A DNA stretch of 64,000 nucleotides from Persicaria tinctoria. Taxonomy: Eukaryota; Streptophyta; Magnoliopsida; Caryophyllales; Polygonaceae. Below, piece after piece: positions 1-12,830 of this stretch. The translations under genes were made by a program, and so were the position numbers. Where the stretch lies: assembly GCA_037127255.1 (NCBI GenBank), contig JBANSL010000002.1, positions 6,120,001 to 6,184,000 of the forward strand, given 5' to 3'. The notes below the pieces were generated by a model, which saw nothing but the letters and a program-made list of their open reading frames with translations, was not told where the DNA came from and searched no databases. Each line of letters begins with the position of its first letter. Position 1 is the stretch's first letter.

Positions 1-21
1 ATTATTCATCCTTGTTTGTAG

Positions 22-924
22 GTGGTTGAGTGCCCATCAATATATGAAATGCTGCCTAATCCGGCATTCGGATGGAAAGAAGAACCTTTGATTCAAATTT
101 GGCGTAAGCACCCTGAAGAAGAGGAAGATTTCTCAGTAGAACTCGAGTCTTATGGGGCCATTGAATGCTGCAGCGTCTTCGAAGAAGCACTGAAGCACAA
201 TGAGGTACTATCTTCAAACTTGGGTCAGATAGATTCAGCCATATCACACTGATTTAAACATATTTCACTTGTCACATAACATAGTTTCTAAGTTCTGACT
301 AATAGTTTTTTCTTGCAACCATGATGTAGCTGAGTATTGATGGTAAAACAATAGCTCTTCCCTTCAACTATGCAATCTTTGATTGGGCTACTGAAACTCG
401 TCGAGTTCTTAACAATGCTCAGCTGCCTGAAGGAGTCAGCTTCTATAACATATATGGAACTTCATACGATACCCCCTTCCACGTCTGGTAAGCGCCTTCT
501 TTCGCAAGTTAACAGGCCTATGAGATCAGAGTCTCTTATGTTATCGTAGAGATCATTGAACTTGTCTGTTGCAGTTATGGTTCAGAAGATTCGCCAATTG
601 TGGATCTCCCTGAAATCTGTCATACAATGGTGAGCACCTCCATTTTTCCCCTGCCACCTGATTTTCGCAGAGGCGTAATGTAGCTTGATTTTCTTGCAGC
701 CAGAGTATTCATACGTCGACGGGGATGAAACAGTCCCAGCTGAATCAGCAATGGCTGATGGATTTGCTGCCATGGAAAGAGTAGCCATCGCTGCTCGCCA
801 CAGGGAACTCCTGCGCGATAAAGGAGTTTTCGAGCTGATCCAGAAATGGCTCGATGTGAGCCCCAACTCGACAAAACATATGAGAACTTCAAAAGTAATG
901 GATGTTTGCACCAATGCAAGATGA
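22..924 (+). CDS. LCAT3: Phospholipase A1 LCAT3-like, 3' part (partial)
   Basis: Last four coding exons of a lecithin:cholesterol acyltransferase-like phospholipase; the 5' part lies outside the window. Exons are 22-204, 330-487, 575-629 and 700-924, all with GT-AG borders and a continuous frame ending in TGA. The encoded segment, about 206 residues, carries family landmarks: PSIYEMLPNPAF, FYNIYGTSYDTPF, and YVDGDETVPAESAMADG, the region that normally holds the acid and turn residues near the active site. An HRELL motif follows, whose histidine is the likely triad member. The tail KVMDVCTNAR resembles the short C-terminus of Arabidopsis LCAT3 and not the longer LCAT4 tail. Known LCAT3 is a phospholipase A1 acting on phosphatidylcholine. 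The catalytic serine would be in the missing upstream exons, so activity cannot be judged here. Confidence 0.85.
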
Positions 925-1386
925 TCCATTGTCTTCTTCATATGCATAAAATTTGTAAATGCAATCTTTCATACAATGGAATTTGTACATTCAGATTTAA
1001 AATAAGAGCGATGATTGTATCTTGTTGATGAATATTAGATAAATCTTATGATTTGATTTGTTTGAGAAGTGGCTGTTTGTAACTTTCTATATTTGTAATG
1101 AACTAAAACAAAATTCAAGGGCCTATTTGTAACTTTTTCTAAAGTTAAGGGACCATAAATTAATTTTACCAAAAACAAGGACATTAATTTCGGTACCTCC
1201 AAAGTTAGGGTTATTGATGTAATTTCAACGGCGACTGCTCAATAGTCAGCCGGTCAGCCCCAAAGATGGGGTTTTCCGCCATTAACAAGCTGAAGTTCGC
1301 GCAAATGCACAGACAACCAGCATAAACCCATCCCGGCCACCTTTACGAGATAAATCTGGACGATTTCTGATCGACGGGAAGCGGAA
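925..1386. other. Intergenic spacer with 3' UTR and upstream promoter
   Basis: Gap of 462 bp between two genes in the same orientation. The first part is AT-rich and probably the 3' UTR of the LCAT3-like gene. The last ~180 bp should hold the promoter and 5' UTR of the metallophosphoesterase gene. I see no ORF, repeat or clear motif here. Confidence 0.5.
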
Positions 1387-4372
1387 ATGGGTGCCGCCGG
1401 TGCCATTACCGTTCTCCTTCTCATTCTTCCGATCATTTCGAATGCGATCGATGCGGCCCGCGAAGGATCCAAACCGGAATCCAGACAAGTGATTGATGTG
1501 AACGGTGAAACGAATTCGGTGGTTTGGGTGGTCCAGCTATCGGATCTTCATTTCAGTGTTCACCATCCTGAAAGAGCCGCTGATTTCAAGCGACTCATAG
1601 GCCCCGCTCTTGCCATGATCAAGCCCTCTCTTGTTCTCATCACTGGAGATCTTACAGGTTGTTCTCGGTTTTCAATCTCTTTTATTTTTTGTTATTTTAT
1701 GATCTGGGCGTTTCCAGTAATAAATTTGTCCGGTGATTGAAATCGAAATTTATTAGAATGATGATTGAGGTAATTGCAATAGGAATCTAGCTCTTAGCCG
1801 GTCCCTTATTTTCAATCAGGATCAGCGATTCCTATTTAGAATGCAGTTCCTCTTATTCAATGTAGCCCTAAATTGAAGTGAATAATTGTTGATATTGTCA
1901 GTAAACTGAACATTGACCTGAACTTCTGGTTGTAGCACATAAAAATTTGATCTTTTATCCCAATTGTGGATTTTTAGGGACAGATTTTAGGCCTTTCTAG
2001 TGGCTTAAACCATGAAGATTGCTGTGATTCATATGGAACTTGTATAATCTTTTGTGGAGTTATGAAGGAAAAGTACAGTGAGAATCATCCAGCAAACATT
2101 AGTTATTTGCTTAATGCTTTGGCCATTTCAGTTTGTTGCTTAATGCTTACCACTGTAATGTCCGCTGTAATCTGAAAAGTAATCCTTGTTATGGTTTTCT
2201 ACCTGTTTGTTTTTAGATGGAAAGAGCAAAGATATGCTCACCATGAAGCAAGATAAGCAGGAGTGGCTGGTATACCGTAGTGTCATGGAGGATGTTCTGA
2301 AGAAGAGTGGCCTTGACAGGGGAGTTTTTTACGATGTTAGGGGCAATCATGACGATTTTGGGGTACCGTTTGTTGGTGGCCCATATGATTTCTTTTCTAA
2401 TTACAGTCTTAATGCTCAGATGGGAAGACACGGGAAAGTGAACAGCGTCATTCTTCAGGTAACTTGGTGTTACTATTGGTGAATTCTGCATCATATGCAT
2501 GATGCATCCGATGCTAGCTTTTAGTTCAGTATCAAACCTAGAAGGCACCTTTGTTTTGCGTTCTTGTTATCTAGGTACCAACGCTGAAATTTTGTTGATA
2601 ATCATCCAGACAGAAGAAAGAAGACATGTATTTGTTGGGATTGATAGCTCAATGGATGTTGGTTTACGAGGGCCAACCAATCTCTTTGGGCATCCCTCTG
2701 ACAAGCTACTAGCTGATATGGATTCTGAGCTGTTGCAGTGGAACTCCGAACCAACCAAACCAGTAACAAAAATTACATTTGGGCATTTTCCAATTTCATT
2801 CTCAGCAGCCTCAGAATCTGGGAACACATTGAAGGATGTTCTTCTCAAGCATTCCGTGTCAGCTTATTTATGCGGTCATCTCCATGCAAGCTTTGGCAAG
2901 AATCTGAAACGGCTTCACCGATCAGGTAATAATCTACTCCAGATAAACATGCATGGATCGCCTTCTGGAAGGCAGAATTGTTCACCTGGAGCTCCACCTG
3001 TCCAGGAATTTTGGGAGTGGGAGATGGGGGACTGGAGGTCTTATAGAGCAATGCGCATTCTGACTATCGACAAAGGTCATGTTTCATTTTCTGATATGGA
3101 TTTCAGGTCGGGGGCTAAGAAAACTATTGTAGTGCCCACTTTTCCTGTGGATTCCCGTACGATGTGGACAGCATCCTCTCTTCATGATTATGAATGTCCT
3201 TCTACTGAAGACTTGCCGCTGTCAACCATAAGAGCTCTTGTATTTTCCACTTCACCGATTTCATCAGTGGTAGCTAGAATTTATGATTCTTCGCTAGGGG
3301 AGCTTGCCATTGTCATGGAAGAATTAATGAAAAAACATGAAGATGACCGAGGAGTTCTTTATACTGCAGTTTGGAACTTCAAAGCATTCGAGGACCCATC
3401 TGCTGTGAGATACTGGCTACAGATAGAAGCAATAGACACAATGGGCAGATCAACTTTAAGTGAGTTGAGGCCGTTTTCTGTGACTGGTCGTACGAGGGAG
3501 CTCTCATGGACATGGAAAGAGGTTATGGTCATGGGTTGCCAATGGGCCGCACTTTACAGCCTGATGCTCTGGATCTCTTTTGGGTGCTCAGTCTTGATCC
3601 TTCTGATGATCATCTCTCTCCCCATAGTCGTCAAGAAATGGCATTCTTTTCTTGCAGACAGAGGGTTCATAAAAGCTGGACGCATCCTTTCGGAACTCCA
3701 CAAGTTGAACGTGGTGTGGTTTGGGATGCTGGTTTACGTTCTGCACCTCATCCTATTCCCATGGTTTTCTGGTGAGGTTTTCACCGGTGGTGGCCAACGG
3801 TTTTACTTGACTTACAAAGGCTGGATGTTGAAGTCTCCAGAGATGAACGGGAAGGTGGAATTCGCTGGCTTCCCTGATGTAATGGTTGTTGTTCTGCCCC
3901 ACTTATTCTTCGTGGTCTTGCCCTCAATCCTCGTCGCTGTGGCTTTGGCTGTGGAAAGGGAGCTGTACAGGCTACACTGCCTATCCATTTCAGGGAAGAA
4001 AGAAGACGATAAAAATGGCAAAAATGATGAGAAGAACATTCGGCCTGGGTTTCATGTGGCTAGCCGATGGATACGAAAACTGCTCATACTGACTACCTTA
4101 GCCATCTTTCTGAAGCATTTTAAGGTAAACTTTCTGCTACTACTCTTTCAATTGAGCATCTAAAAACTGGTTTGTTTTTAACATAGATGAATTCCACCTA
4201 CAACCCGAGTGTTCACTTCGTTTTCTTCTTCTGTGTTTACGCGTTTTGTCCGCAGAGTTGCAGATCTTTGTCGAGAGCCTACGAGATGAACCCGCTATTA
4301 CATTTCCCAGTTTACAGTCTTGTCATCCCACTGTTGTTGGCATATGCATTCTATGAAACAAGGAGGATCTGA
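1387..4372 (+). CDS. Membrane-bound metallophosphoesterase, TMEM62/At3g03305-like
   Basis: Four exons, 1387-1657, 2217-2458, 2610-4124 and 4256-4372, give 714 residues. An N-terminal hydrophobic segment (residues ~3-20) looks like a signal peptide or anchor. The calcineurin-like phosphoesterase metal-binding motifs follow in order: DLH in QLSDLHFSV, GD in ITGDLTG, GNHDD, a histidine in GHFPISF, and the GHLH motif in CGHLHASFG. The C-terminal third has about five hydrophobic segments, one around residues 510-540 and the last just before the end (VYSLVIPLLLAYAF), typical of the TMEM62 family. Such proteins probably act as membrane metallophosphatases, but their substrate is unknown. The start is the first ATG in an open frame before the signal-like segment. 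The neighbouring LCAT3-like gene is also its neighbour in Arabidopsis as I remember it. Confidence 0.9.
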
Positions 4373-6029
4373 CAATCTTCCATGGCAAAAGAGCCAAGAC
4401 CTCTAAACCTGAGAGTTTTGGGATCCAACAATCTGAATTCCATTTCCAATCCAAGAGACATACATGTAGTGGTGTCTTTCCTCTTTGTTGGGATGCTGGG
4501 AAATGGAGTATGGCTGGAAACAAAGCTTAGCAGCTTAGCTCAGTTGATACTTACTGGGAACTGAATGATTTCTAATGTTTACCCATCAAGAGCCAGAAGG
4601 AAGGAGAGTTGTACTAAATCCATTTATAATTTGTATGGTAGTTACAAGTTAAGCATAGTGGTTACTTCTTCATCTTTTTTTTTTTAAAATGACCAATTTA
4701 GGAAGAGCTTGATTTTGCAACCCCTTGCTCAAAGCTTATAGAGTGATACCAAATAAAAGGTGAATAAAAAAATCAACAAAATTAAATTTTGAAGTCATTT
4801 GTGGGAAAAAAATAAAATAATTTTTCCTATCTTGGTTGAAGAATTTGTTTCAAAATAACTACATTTGTTCCCATTAATCATCAACAGCATTGTACATTAA
4901 CTATATCTCATGATTGAATGTTAATAGGTCAAATATCGCACGTTACTTCCTTTTTTTCCATTTTTTGTAATCTACCCTTTAGAGTATCAAAATTAGATTT
5001 TATCTCATTAATTTTGTTGATTTAAAAAAAAACTACCTATATCCCCGTTTACATTAAAAAAAAAAAAGTAAGAAAAGCAAAATAATATATTAGTAGATAC
5101 ATTATATTATATTGTATATTAGAAGTATATATTATAGTTATAATGATATTTACAAATCTACAAACATTATTATAAGAATTATAAGAATAAGAATACGAAG
5201 AATAAGAATATAATATAATAATAATAATTGTTGTTGTGTACAAACTGAGAAGTGTGTCCAGGACTAGGGCATAGAAAATCTCTTACATTGTGTGTCGGAT
5301 CTTTAATGTGATATAATACTGTATTAGTTAGTACGATTTTAATTAATCTTGTAGATTATTATTAGGTAAATAGTTTTAGTGATGGTTAGATTTCTCAGCT
5401 TATGTTTTAATTTATGGATTACTATTTTACTCGTTGAAATTACATCAGGATTCACTACTAAAACAATCTCCAAAATAGAGAATGTGAAATCAAATATTCT
5501 GAATATTTTTTTGCCCCATTCCAACAGCTTCCCCATTATAGAATTCACCCCAAAATATATAGAGTTTGCTCCAAATTTAGAGAATGACCTCTATATTTTT
5601 CCTACCTTCTCTATTTTGGAGAATAGAATAGGGAAACTCTTGGAGCAAAAACCATCAAAAAATGAAGATAGAGAATCTGTTGGAATGCTCTAACAAGTTG
5701 ATGATATAGTTACAAAACAAGACTTGTTAAGCGTAGATGAAAATATCAAAACACTAATCTTATAAACAACTGATAGCAAGTGATGATTTCTAAGTGCATC
5801 ATCGCCAACAACTCCCCACTTTGGAGAATTTTTGGCATTTTTTGGTTTAATAACTAATCGCATTTTTCAAAATAGAGATTAAAATAAGAGCCAAAAAATT
5901 ATCACCACCGTCACCAGTAGACGACCAACTACTTGGTTCTTCTGCTTCCCTACACAATCTTCCCAAAAAGTGGTACATAGGGTTGCTTCAGCATCCCCAT
6001 GCAAAAAGCCAAACACTTGCTAAGGTTAT
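4373..6029. other. Intergenic region between convergent genes, AT-rich
   Basis: Spacer of 1.66 kb between the convergent metallophosphoesterase and TPR-DnaJ genes. It begins with the metallophosphoesterase 3' UTR. From ~4680 it is very AT-rich, with an imperfect ATA/AAT microsatellite around 5090-5230. A small MITE-like segment lies at 5513-5690. No ORF here resembles a protein family. Confidence 0.6.
5513..5690. mobile_element. PIF/Harbinger-like MITE, degenerate
   Basis: The right end reads CTGTTGGAATGCTC followed by TAA. The left end reads CCATTCCAACAGCTTCCC, so CATTCCAACAG is shared by both termini in inverted orientation. GAGCATTCCAACAG-type ends with a TTA/TAA target are common in plant Tourist-like MITEs. 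The left terminal bases are decayed and no matching target duplication is visible, so the left border is approximate. Confidence 0.5.
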
Positions 6030-9000
6030 TCACCACCTCCTAGACGGGTCGTAACCTGATCTTAAAAAAAGCCCCCACCGGCCACCCCAGTCGTATCTCC
6101 TCTTCGTGCTCCTCTCATATGAGTAATCATCAGTAGAACTAGATTCACTACTTGAACTTGAAGCACTTCTCTTCACACCACTCACACTTGAGGCACTTCC
6201 CATGTCCTCTTTTAAATCATACTCTTTGCGCTGCAAATAAAATTATACAGTATATTATCATAAGCGGAAACAAGTAAATAGGCCAGCTAGATTAAAAATG
6301 ACAAGAATGCTTGATTTGTGTTCCATATTGAGTCAATTACTGCAATGACTGGCAAACGAAAGCAACTAACCTTTTCGGGGTCTGAAAGTACAGCATAGGC
6401 CTCCCCTATCATTTTGAAAAGCCTAGCTAAATCATTATGAAGCGAGCCAGCAATCTCCTTCCAAAGCCGCCCATCATCACCATTCTCACTTCTCGCCAAT
6501 AACTGTCCAACCTAGGGATATAAATAAACATGAAATATAAGAAAATAGTAATATGTAAGTTGACGCCAATCAAGATCACATTCATGTGAAACAAATGCTC
6601 AAAGGAAAGAGTTTGGAGAAAGAAATAGACGACTACCTTGTCAGGATGGTGCTTCCGAGCTGCTTTTCTATAAGCTTTCTTAATTTCAGAAGCAGTGTCA
6701 GTACGTTTAACTCCACTGGCACATTCAGAAACAAATATATCAGCAAAATTGTTTGTGCGTAGACAACGAACTAGTCACATTCAAGAAGTCAATCTTCTTC
6801 AGAGAAAAGTATACTTCTCACAAAATGAAGGGCTCAGAGAAAAGGGCATTCTTCTACCAAAAGAGAATCCCAATCGTTATCTTGTTTAATTCACAATATA
6901 CCCATTTGCTTTATCAGTTTCTTTTAATTAATAGTTCGGTAAACACTAAACACTTTAATATTCCATTTTCATTGAAAAGCAAACAATGCAGTTTTGTGGG
7001 CATATAGAAAAAAGAGGTTTGAGTTTACACTTTACAGGGTGTTCAAAAATATGGAATAGGATATCTGTGGTACAAGGCTTAAACAGACATCAAGGAGATG
7101 CTTCAAATTCAAAATCTAATTTATGCCATAAGCCTATAGGCTATAACAGATAGTCAGATCTTTGGTTTAAGGGTGTTCTTCCACTACTTCAGTGAATACT
7201 AGATACTACAGAACATGAGCAGAACAGACAAATTTAGCAACAAGTAAAAGCTACAAGCTTTGAAAAATTCAGCATTATATGAATATACGATGAGGAAATA
7301 AAACTGAAGAATAAATAAATCAAGAAACAACAGAAGCAATGTTAAGGTTCTTACAGAATGAGATACAGATCTAATGAAGTTTCCTTTTTAGCCCGTTTTT
7401 CCGTTTTAGAAAGCCACTGACATGCTTCCTCTAGTTCCTTCTCGTTGCTAGAACCAGACTGTTTCCCTTTTCCAGGTGATTGCCTCTCAAGGATAGATAC
7501 GAGCTTTTGGAGATCATAAGCTGCCTGTTTGTAGTCCCTAATCTGCTCATACAAATTTGCTCTCCTGATCACAGCCTGCACAAAGACAAGAACAATATGT
7601 AGCTCAAGAAGATTTGATTTCTACTATACCATGAAAGATGCCCAATGCTACTATACTATCAAAGATGCAGTGCAACAACAAATGCTATCCCTTTAAATAG
7701 AAAGCTTACAGAGTTGAGTAACACATAAGATGGCCATTAACACACTTCTTTAAGATATCAAGCATGCAGCATGAGAATCTTTCCTCATATTACCAAGCAA
7801 CACAAGTCTCACTGAAAGACAGGGTGGTAACAGTTGATCATGCTATTCAGAAGTTTACATTTTAAGATCTGCACAACAAAATAACACCAGTGCCTCACAT
7901 ACACTATTGGCAGTTTGAAATTTGAGGGATTGCAACCTCCTCCTACATCATAAACTTGCTATCATACAAAAATGGACCACAAAGTTCAAATTTAGCTTTT
8001 ACTCCTTTGAAGTTGGATGATAGTTTTCAAAATGACAATGCGAAACACAAGAGGAACAAGGAAGTCATATGTTAAAGACTTGAGAAGAACTAGTGTTTTG
8101 CTCCTTTAAAGTTGTTTAGACTTAGTTCCATAAGCATTATAATACTTGAAGCATAAGGTAACTAACTGCAGCACAAACCTTGTCATAATTTTCATCAAGA
8201 GCCATAGCAACACTGGAATCTGAAATGGCATCAGCAATTTGGCCAAGAACGTGGTAAGCATTAGCACGGTTACAAAAGCAGACTGCTGCAAAAGGCCGTG
8301 ACTCAATACTGCATGACACAGCAGAGGTATAGTGCTCCACGGATTCAGCGTGTTTTCCTGATCGAAATGCTTCGTTACCTGCATTCTGCACCAAAAGAGA
8401 ATACAGAATATGTAATCAGTGTGATTTTGTTTCTCATCAAATTTACCTCAGAAATGTGAAGAAAAAATTGTCAAATTCTGTGATTTCAGTTTAAAGCAAC
8501 TCTACTTTATGAACTTTGTTGGCTTGTTTTATTTCCCCCTTAACCCACAATGTTGTATCAGAAAATAAAAAACAGACTCCTAGCAAACTTACAATTTATA
8601 TGACTGTGTCCTCTTCTTGGATACACACAAAAAACAAAACCCGGAAATGCCTATCAGAGAGAGAACAGCACTTTATAATGACCTCAAGGTGTAGGGATCC
8701 AACAAAGGTCTGTGCAGGGGCATAATATAAATGCCTATTGGAGGCACACACATGAAATAATCAACTCCATCTGTACGGAATTGTTTTTTTTTAACTCGGT
8801 TTAGCATGCCCAAAAATATTTCTTGATTTCCAAATTCATACCACACAACTTAACGATTCTTATTTGCCTTTATGCCTTCATGATTCTCAAACTAAACCAT
8901 GCAACACTAGTTATGGCAGTAGCTAAGGATGAGACATACCTTGTGCTTAAGTAGCTCAGTTATGGTGACAATTAAAGGATGTGAATCCTGTGAACTTCTC

Positions 9001-11248
9001 CCACTCCTAATAATCAAAACAGAAACAGTCAATATCACCTCAACATCAATTACAACTTACACCAATGTTCATCCTCAAAGCAACAAAAACTTGAATCAAA
9101 TTTTGGAAGTGGTGGCTTACTCATGCTCGTCAAGAACACCCAAAGCTGCCTCAAGTCTTCCAAGGTGAAAGTAGCACTTGGCTAAGATATGCAACCTCCA
9201 TGGCTTCATATTTGAGTTAGTCTTGACATTAGAACCATCCACATTACTATTGTTGGGAGAGAATGCTGAAGAGTTTTTGCCAGCAAAGTCAAGGGTCTTC
9301 TCACACAACTGTATGGCATCCTCGTACTTCTGCAACTGCAAACATGAACAAAGACCTAGTAATGAAACCAAGAACATCACAGGTATCAACTGATGATTGA
9401 GAGCAACCAAAAAACATACCAGGCAAAGTGCTCCTGCCTTCAATTCAAGCAACTTCTCTGAGTGTAAACTTATTGAAATGCCCTCAGCAACTGTGTCCAA
9501 GGCGGTAGCAGCATCTTCCGATGTTTTTAGCTTCAAAAGCTCTTCAGCACGACTGATACACTTTGCCACTTTCTGTATCAATATTCAATATAGAAGAAAA
9601 TTAATTTTAAAATTTCTTAAGAGTATCATGCAAGCAGATAAGAAAGATACAGTTCGAAGGTGTGAATACAAGGAAAAAGCATTGAAAATGTTAGAAAACC
9701 ACCTGAGCCCTTTGTAGACCATCAGATGCTGTTATAACAAGCTGACGATCCAGGCATATACTACTTCCCACCTCCATGCATTTGTTGAAATTTTGCATTG
9801 CCTCCTCTAGTTCACCCAGCAAAAGATGACAACTAATATGAAAAAAATGTAGTCAAGGGAGAAACAATTCAGTATCTTGTTGAGTTAATAAATCTACAAC
9901 AAACATTGATAAAATGACACAAAAGTAAATAGTGATTATAAAGAGACCTATTTCCAAAAAAGAAATTCTACTAACCCAAGAAATTACGCAAAATATCACA
10001 ATGATGTTGTAAACAAGACCTTATGACATAAATGCTTCCAAGAAATCATATCTACACGCACATGTTATAAGTCCATCAAAGACTCCTGACCAGGATTTAC
10101 ACTGGAATTGTATAGATTTTAGATAGTCTTCAGAAACATTTAACATTTTAACCTCCGAGATATTCCAAAACGAACAAACCCCCATATCTCCGGCTCTATT
10201 ATAAATCAAGTCTTTGAACCTTTAACATGCTTGATTCATAACAATTGGAATTCAAAAAGGATTCATAAGGACTTCAAATATGATCCCCATAAGAAATACT
10301 GAATGCAGAGCAAATATAAATCATACGTAGTAACATTTTTCTGATATTCTATCTAGTGAAATCCAAAGCATCATTTAATCCCGTATCTTTGATAGTAGAA
10401 ATTAGGAACAGATCTAGGGTATTGCTTTCATGTTAAATAATTACACTCCAACTCAGGAGAGATTAGTTCTCCTGTATGTGTTATTACTAAAAAAAAACTA
10501 ATTATTGTAAAATACCAAACTGAAGAGGTAATTGCAAAAAAAAAAAAAAAAAAAGGCCCTACTTTGCAGCTCTGATTTGTGCTTTGAGGAAAGATGGATC
10601 ATCAAGTGTAATAGCCACGAGACAGTCCTTCAATGCGTCCCTAACCCTACCAAGAGCTATGCGAGTTGCAGCACGGTTACTGTAACAGAGGACAAGCGGT
10701 TTTACAGAGAAACCAGATGTCTCGCTAGAAGGTATGCAATTTATCCCCCGTGTGTAAAAATCCTCCGCTTTGCACAGCTTTCCCTTTTTATAAGCTCGAT
10801 TTCCTCTGATAAAAAGAAAAACGAAAAATAGAGTTTAAATTACTGTGTAGCATAAACATATACATGAATGGGGTGTAATGACAAACTACTTGCAAACAAA
10901 ATTCTATTTTGTACAAACATTTCAATGTTACGGTGTTACCACAAGAGGAAAATCATAAGCATGGTGGAAGAATTACCTCAGTCGCCATTTCTCACAGGCT
11001 TCTTCTTCTGAACTTAATGCATATGTGGTCCTCCCTTCAACTGTCATGGATTTGAGAACATTGCTTTCAGAGAGAATCGCACCATTTTCAACATGTTTCT
11101 TGTCAAAAGATGATGTAGTACCTAGGGATGATCCGTGACCAGAAGAAGCAGTAGAAGGTACATGGCCAACCTTAACCCTGTGCCTTTTCTTATGCTTGCG
11201 TTTAAAAGGTAATGAAAGACCTGTTTTTGCGAGCAGATTGACTCTCAT
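6030..11248 (-). CDS. TPR and DnaJ domain co-chaperone, short N-terminus
   Basis: Eleven exons (plus coordinates, in coding order): 10977-11248, 10563-10805, 9703-9832, 9420-9572, 9121-9335, 8940-9006, 8179-8385, 7355-7575, 6637-6715, 6371-6511 and 6030-6230. All junctions are GT-AG and keep frame, giving 642 residues. Tetratricopeptide repeats begin around residue 90 (RGNRAYKKGKLCKAEDFYTR) and recur after residue 360 (GNEAFRSGKHAESVEHYTSA). A J-domain spans about residues 497-575 with HPD at 526-528, the Hsp70-stimulating motif. The tail is serine-rich and ends in YDPSRRW. The match is to Arabidopsis TPR15/TPR16 (At2g41520 type), as I recall it, which is about 1100 residues. This model lacks the long low-complexity N-terminus. 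The ATG at 11248 is preceded by 5' UTR and an unused-looking GTAAGC donor at about 11277. Confidence 0.85.
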
Positions 11249-11402
11249 GTCTGTATCAGATTGATAGGAATTTGCTTACCTCTAGGGATCCAGCTCCCGC
11301 GAATGAACCGGTGATTGAGCTTCGAGTGAGAGACAGTGAGGGAGGCAATGGGTCCAACCAGTCCAACAACTATATACGAAAACAAGGGGAAATGGCTGAA
11401 AA

Positions 11403-11428
11403 GCGGGAAAACCCCTCCATTTTCCCGC
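11403..11428. promoter_or_regulatory. Paired inverted E2F-type sites
   Basis: GCGGGAAA at 11403-11410 and TTTCCCGC at 11421-11428 are both perfect matches to the E2F consensus TTTSSCGC, in opposite orientations with a 10 bp gap. They sit about 155-180 bp upstream of the TPR-DnaJ start codon. Plant E2F sites drive S-phase expression, so cell-cycle control is possible. Only motif identity supports this. Confidence 0.5.
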
Positions 11429-12019
11429 CTTTTTCCTGTCTGTCACGCAAAATGACAAACCTGCCCTCAGTTTAGAAGCTTAATTTCAACTTTCCCTCTA
11501 AAAATAAGTTGTAGGGTGTGTTTGGATTCCCTTGCATTTTAATTATAATACGGAGTACAATTATTTTAGCTCGTTTTAGGTGAGGGTTTGGTTGTACAAA
11601 TAAATATCTCATAAAATTGACGTAAAAAGTAATTTAACCAAATGATTATATAAATTGAGATAAAATAATTGTGTTATAATTAATACATCGTAGAATTCAA
11701 ATATACTCTTGATTTAAACACCTTAAAAATGGCGATAACCAAACAACACTTTAGCTTCACTTCTTATCTTTGAATCATTATCTATCTCTACTAGCCCGCT
11801 AGTTGAAGTAAGGGTCCGTTTGGCAACTTCAGCATGTGTCAACAAGTTTTAAACATGCCAACAACGACGACATTTTTGCACGAATCTGCAATTGAAGCAC
11901 AATCCGAGATGGGAATCACCATTGGCAATACTCCCGATGTCCTTACCGTTGAAAGAAAACCACACGACATTTTTGCACGAATATGCAAATGAAGTATTGT
12001 ACACATATTTGTGTTTGGT

Positions 12020-12830
12020 GACAGTATTTTGTAGTTGGTGGAAATAGGTTGGTGACATTATTTTTGTGACAGTTTCATATGAGATAAACTAGTCAAACTT
12101 TTAAAATTTATCTGGTGACAGTATTTTGATGATATATAATGTGGTGATCGTTTATTGTTTATGCTGACATATTTTTGTTAGCATTAATTGTTCAATGTTT
12201 TAACATATAGGTTGATAACAATCCCTTGGTGATATATAATGTTACTGTGACAATTTTTGAAGGTTATAATATCGTGGTGACTGGTGACAATATATTGTCA
12301 TCAATCTCGTGACCAACCGTTGTCACCAAGAAATTCATCTGTTATTAGAAAAAAAAAACTCATCTATCACTAGGAAAAAGTGTTACAAGCAACTGTCACT
12401 AGAAGAAAATTATTCATCACCAAAAAAATATGTCACCAACAATGGTCACTAGAGAAAAAAAAACCAATTGTCACCAGAAAAAATTTCTCCAACTAACACT
12501 AGAAAAAAGAAAATGTCACCAAAAAAGACAATTGTTAGCGAAAATATTATCACAAACAATTGTCACCAAAAATAATTGTCATAAAAAAAAATCCCAGTCA
12601 CTGGAAAAGTCAATTGTCATAAAAAATCTTTGTCACCAGAAAAATTGTCACAGAGAAAAAAAAATCAATTGTCATCAGAGAAAATTTCCCTCAATTGTCA
12701 CCGGGAAAAAAATAAAATGTCACAAAAAAGACAATTGTCACCAAAAAAATTTATCATAAACAACTGTCATAAAAAATTATTGTCATCAAATTTAGGTATT
12801 GAATAAAATGGTCAATGATGACTAGTCAAG
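12020..12830. repeat. TGTCACCA / TGGTGACA short-motif repeat field
   Basis: About 800 bp dominated by a short motif. TGGTGACA and GTGACAGT occur on the plus strand at ~12030-12300. The complementary TTGTCACCA(A/G)AAAA occurs about ten times at 12300-12800. The two halves are therefore in opposite orientation, forming a diffuse large inverted structure. Such fields resemble transposon subterminal binding-site arrays. The open frame at 12430-12759 is low-complexity and unlikely to be a gene. Confidence 0.55.

Noticed and set aside
11249..11277. 29 bp intron upstream of the TPR-DnaJ start (GTAAGC...TACAG)
   Set aside because: Both borders look like splice sites, but 29 bp is far below the minimum size of plant introns.
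12430..12759. 109-residue open frame full of CHQKK repeats
   Set aside because: It is the translation of the TGTCACCA repeat field, with no domain.
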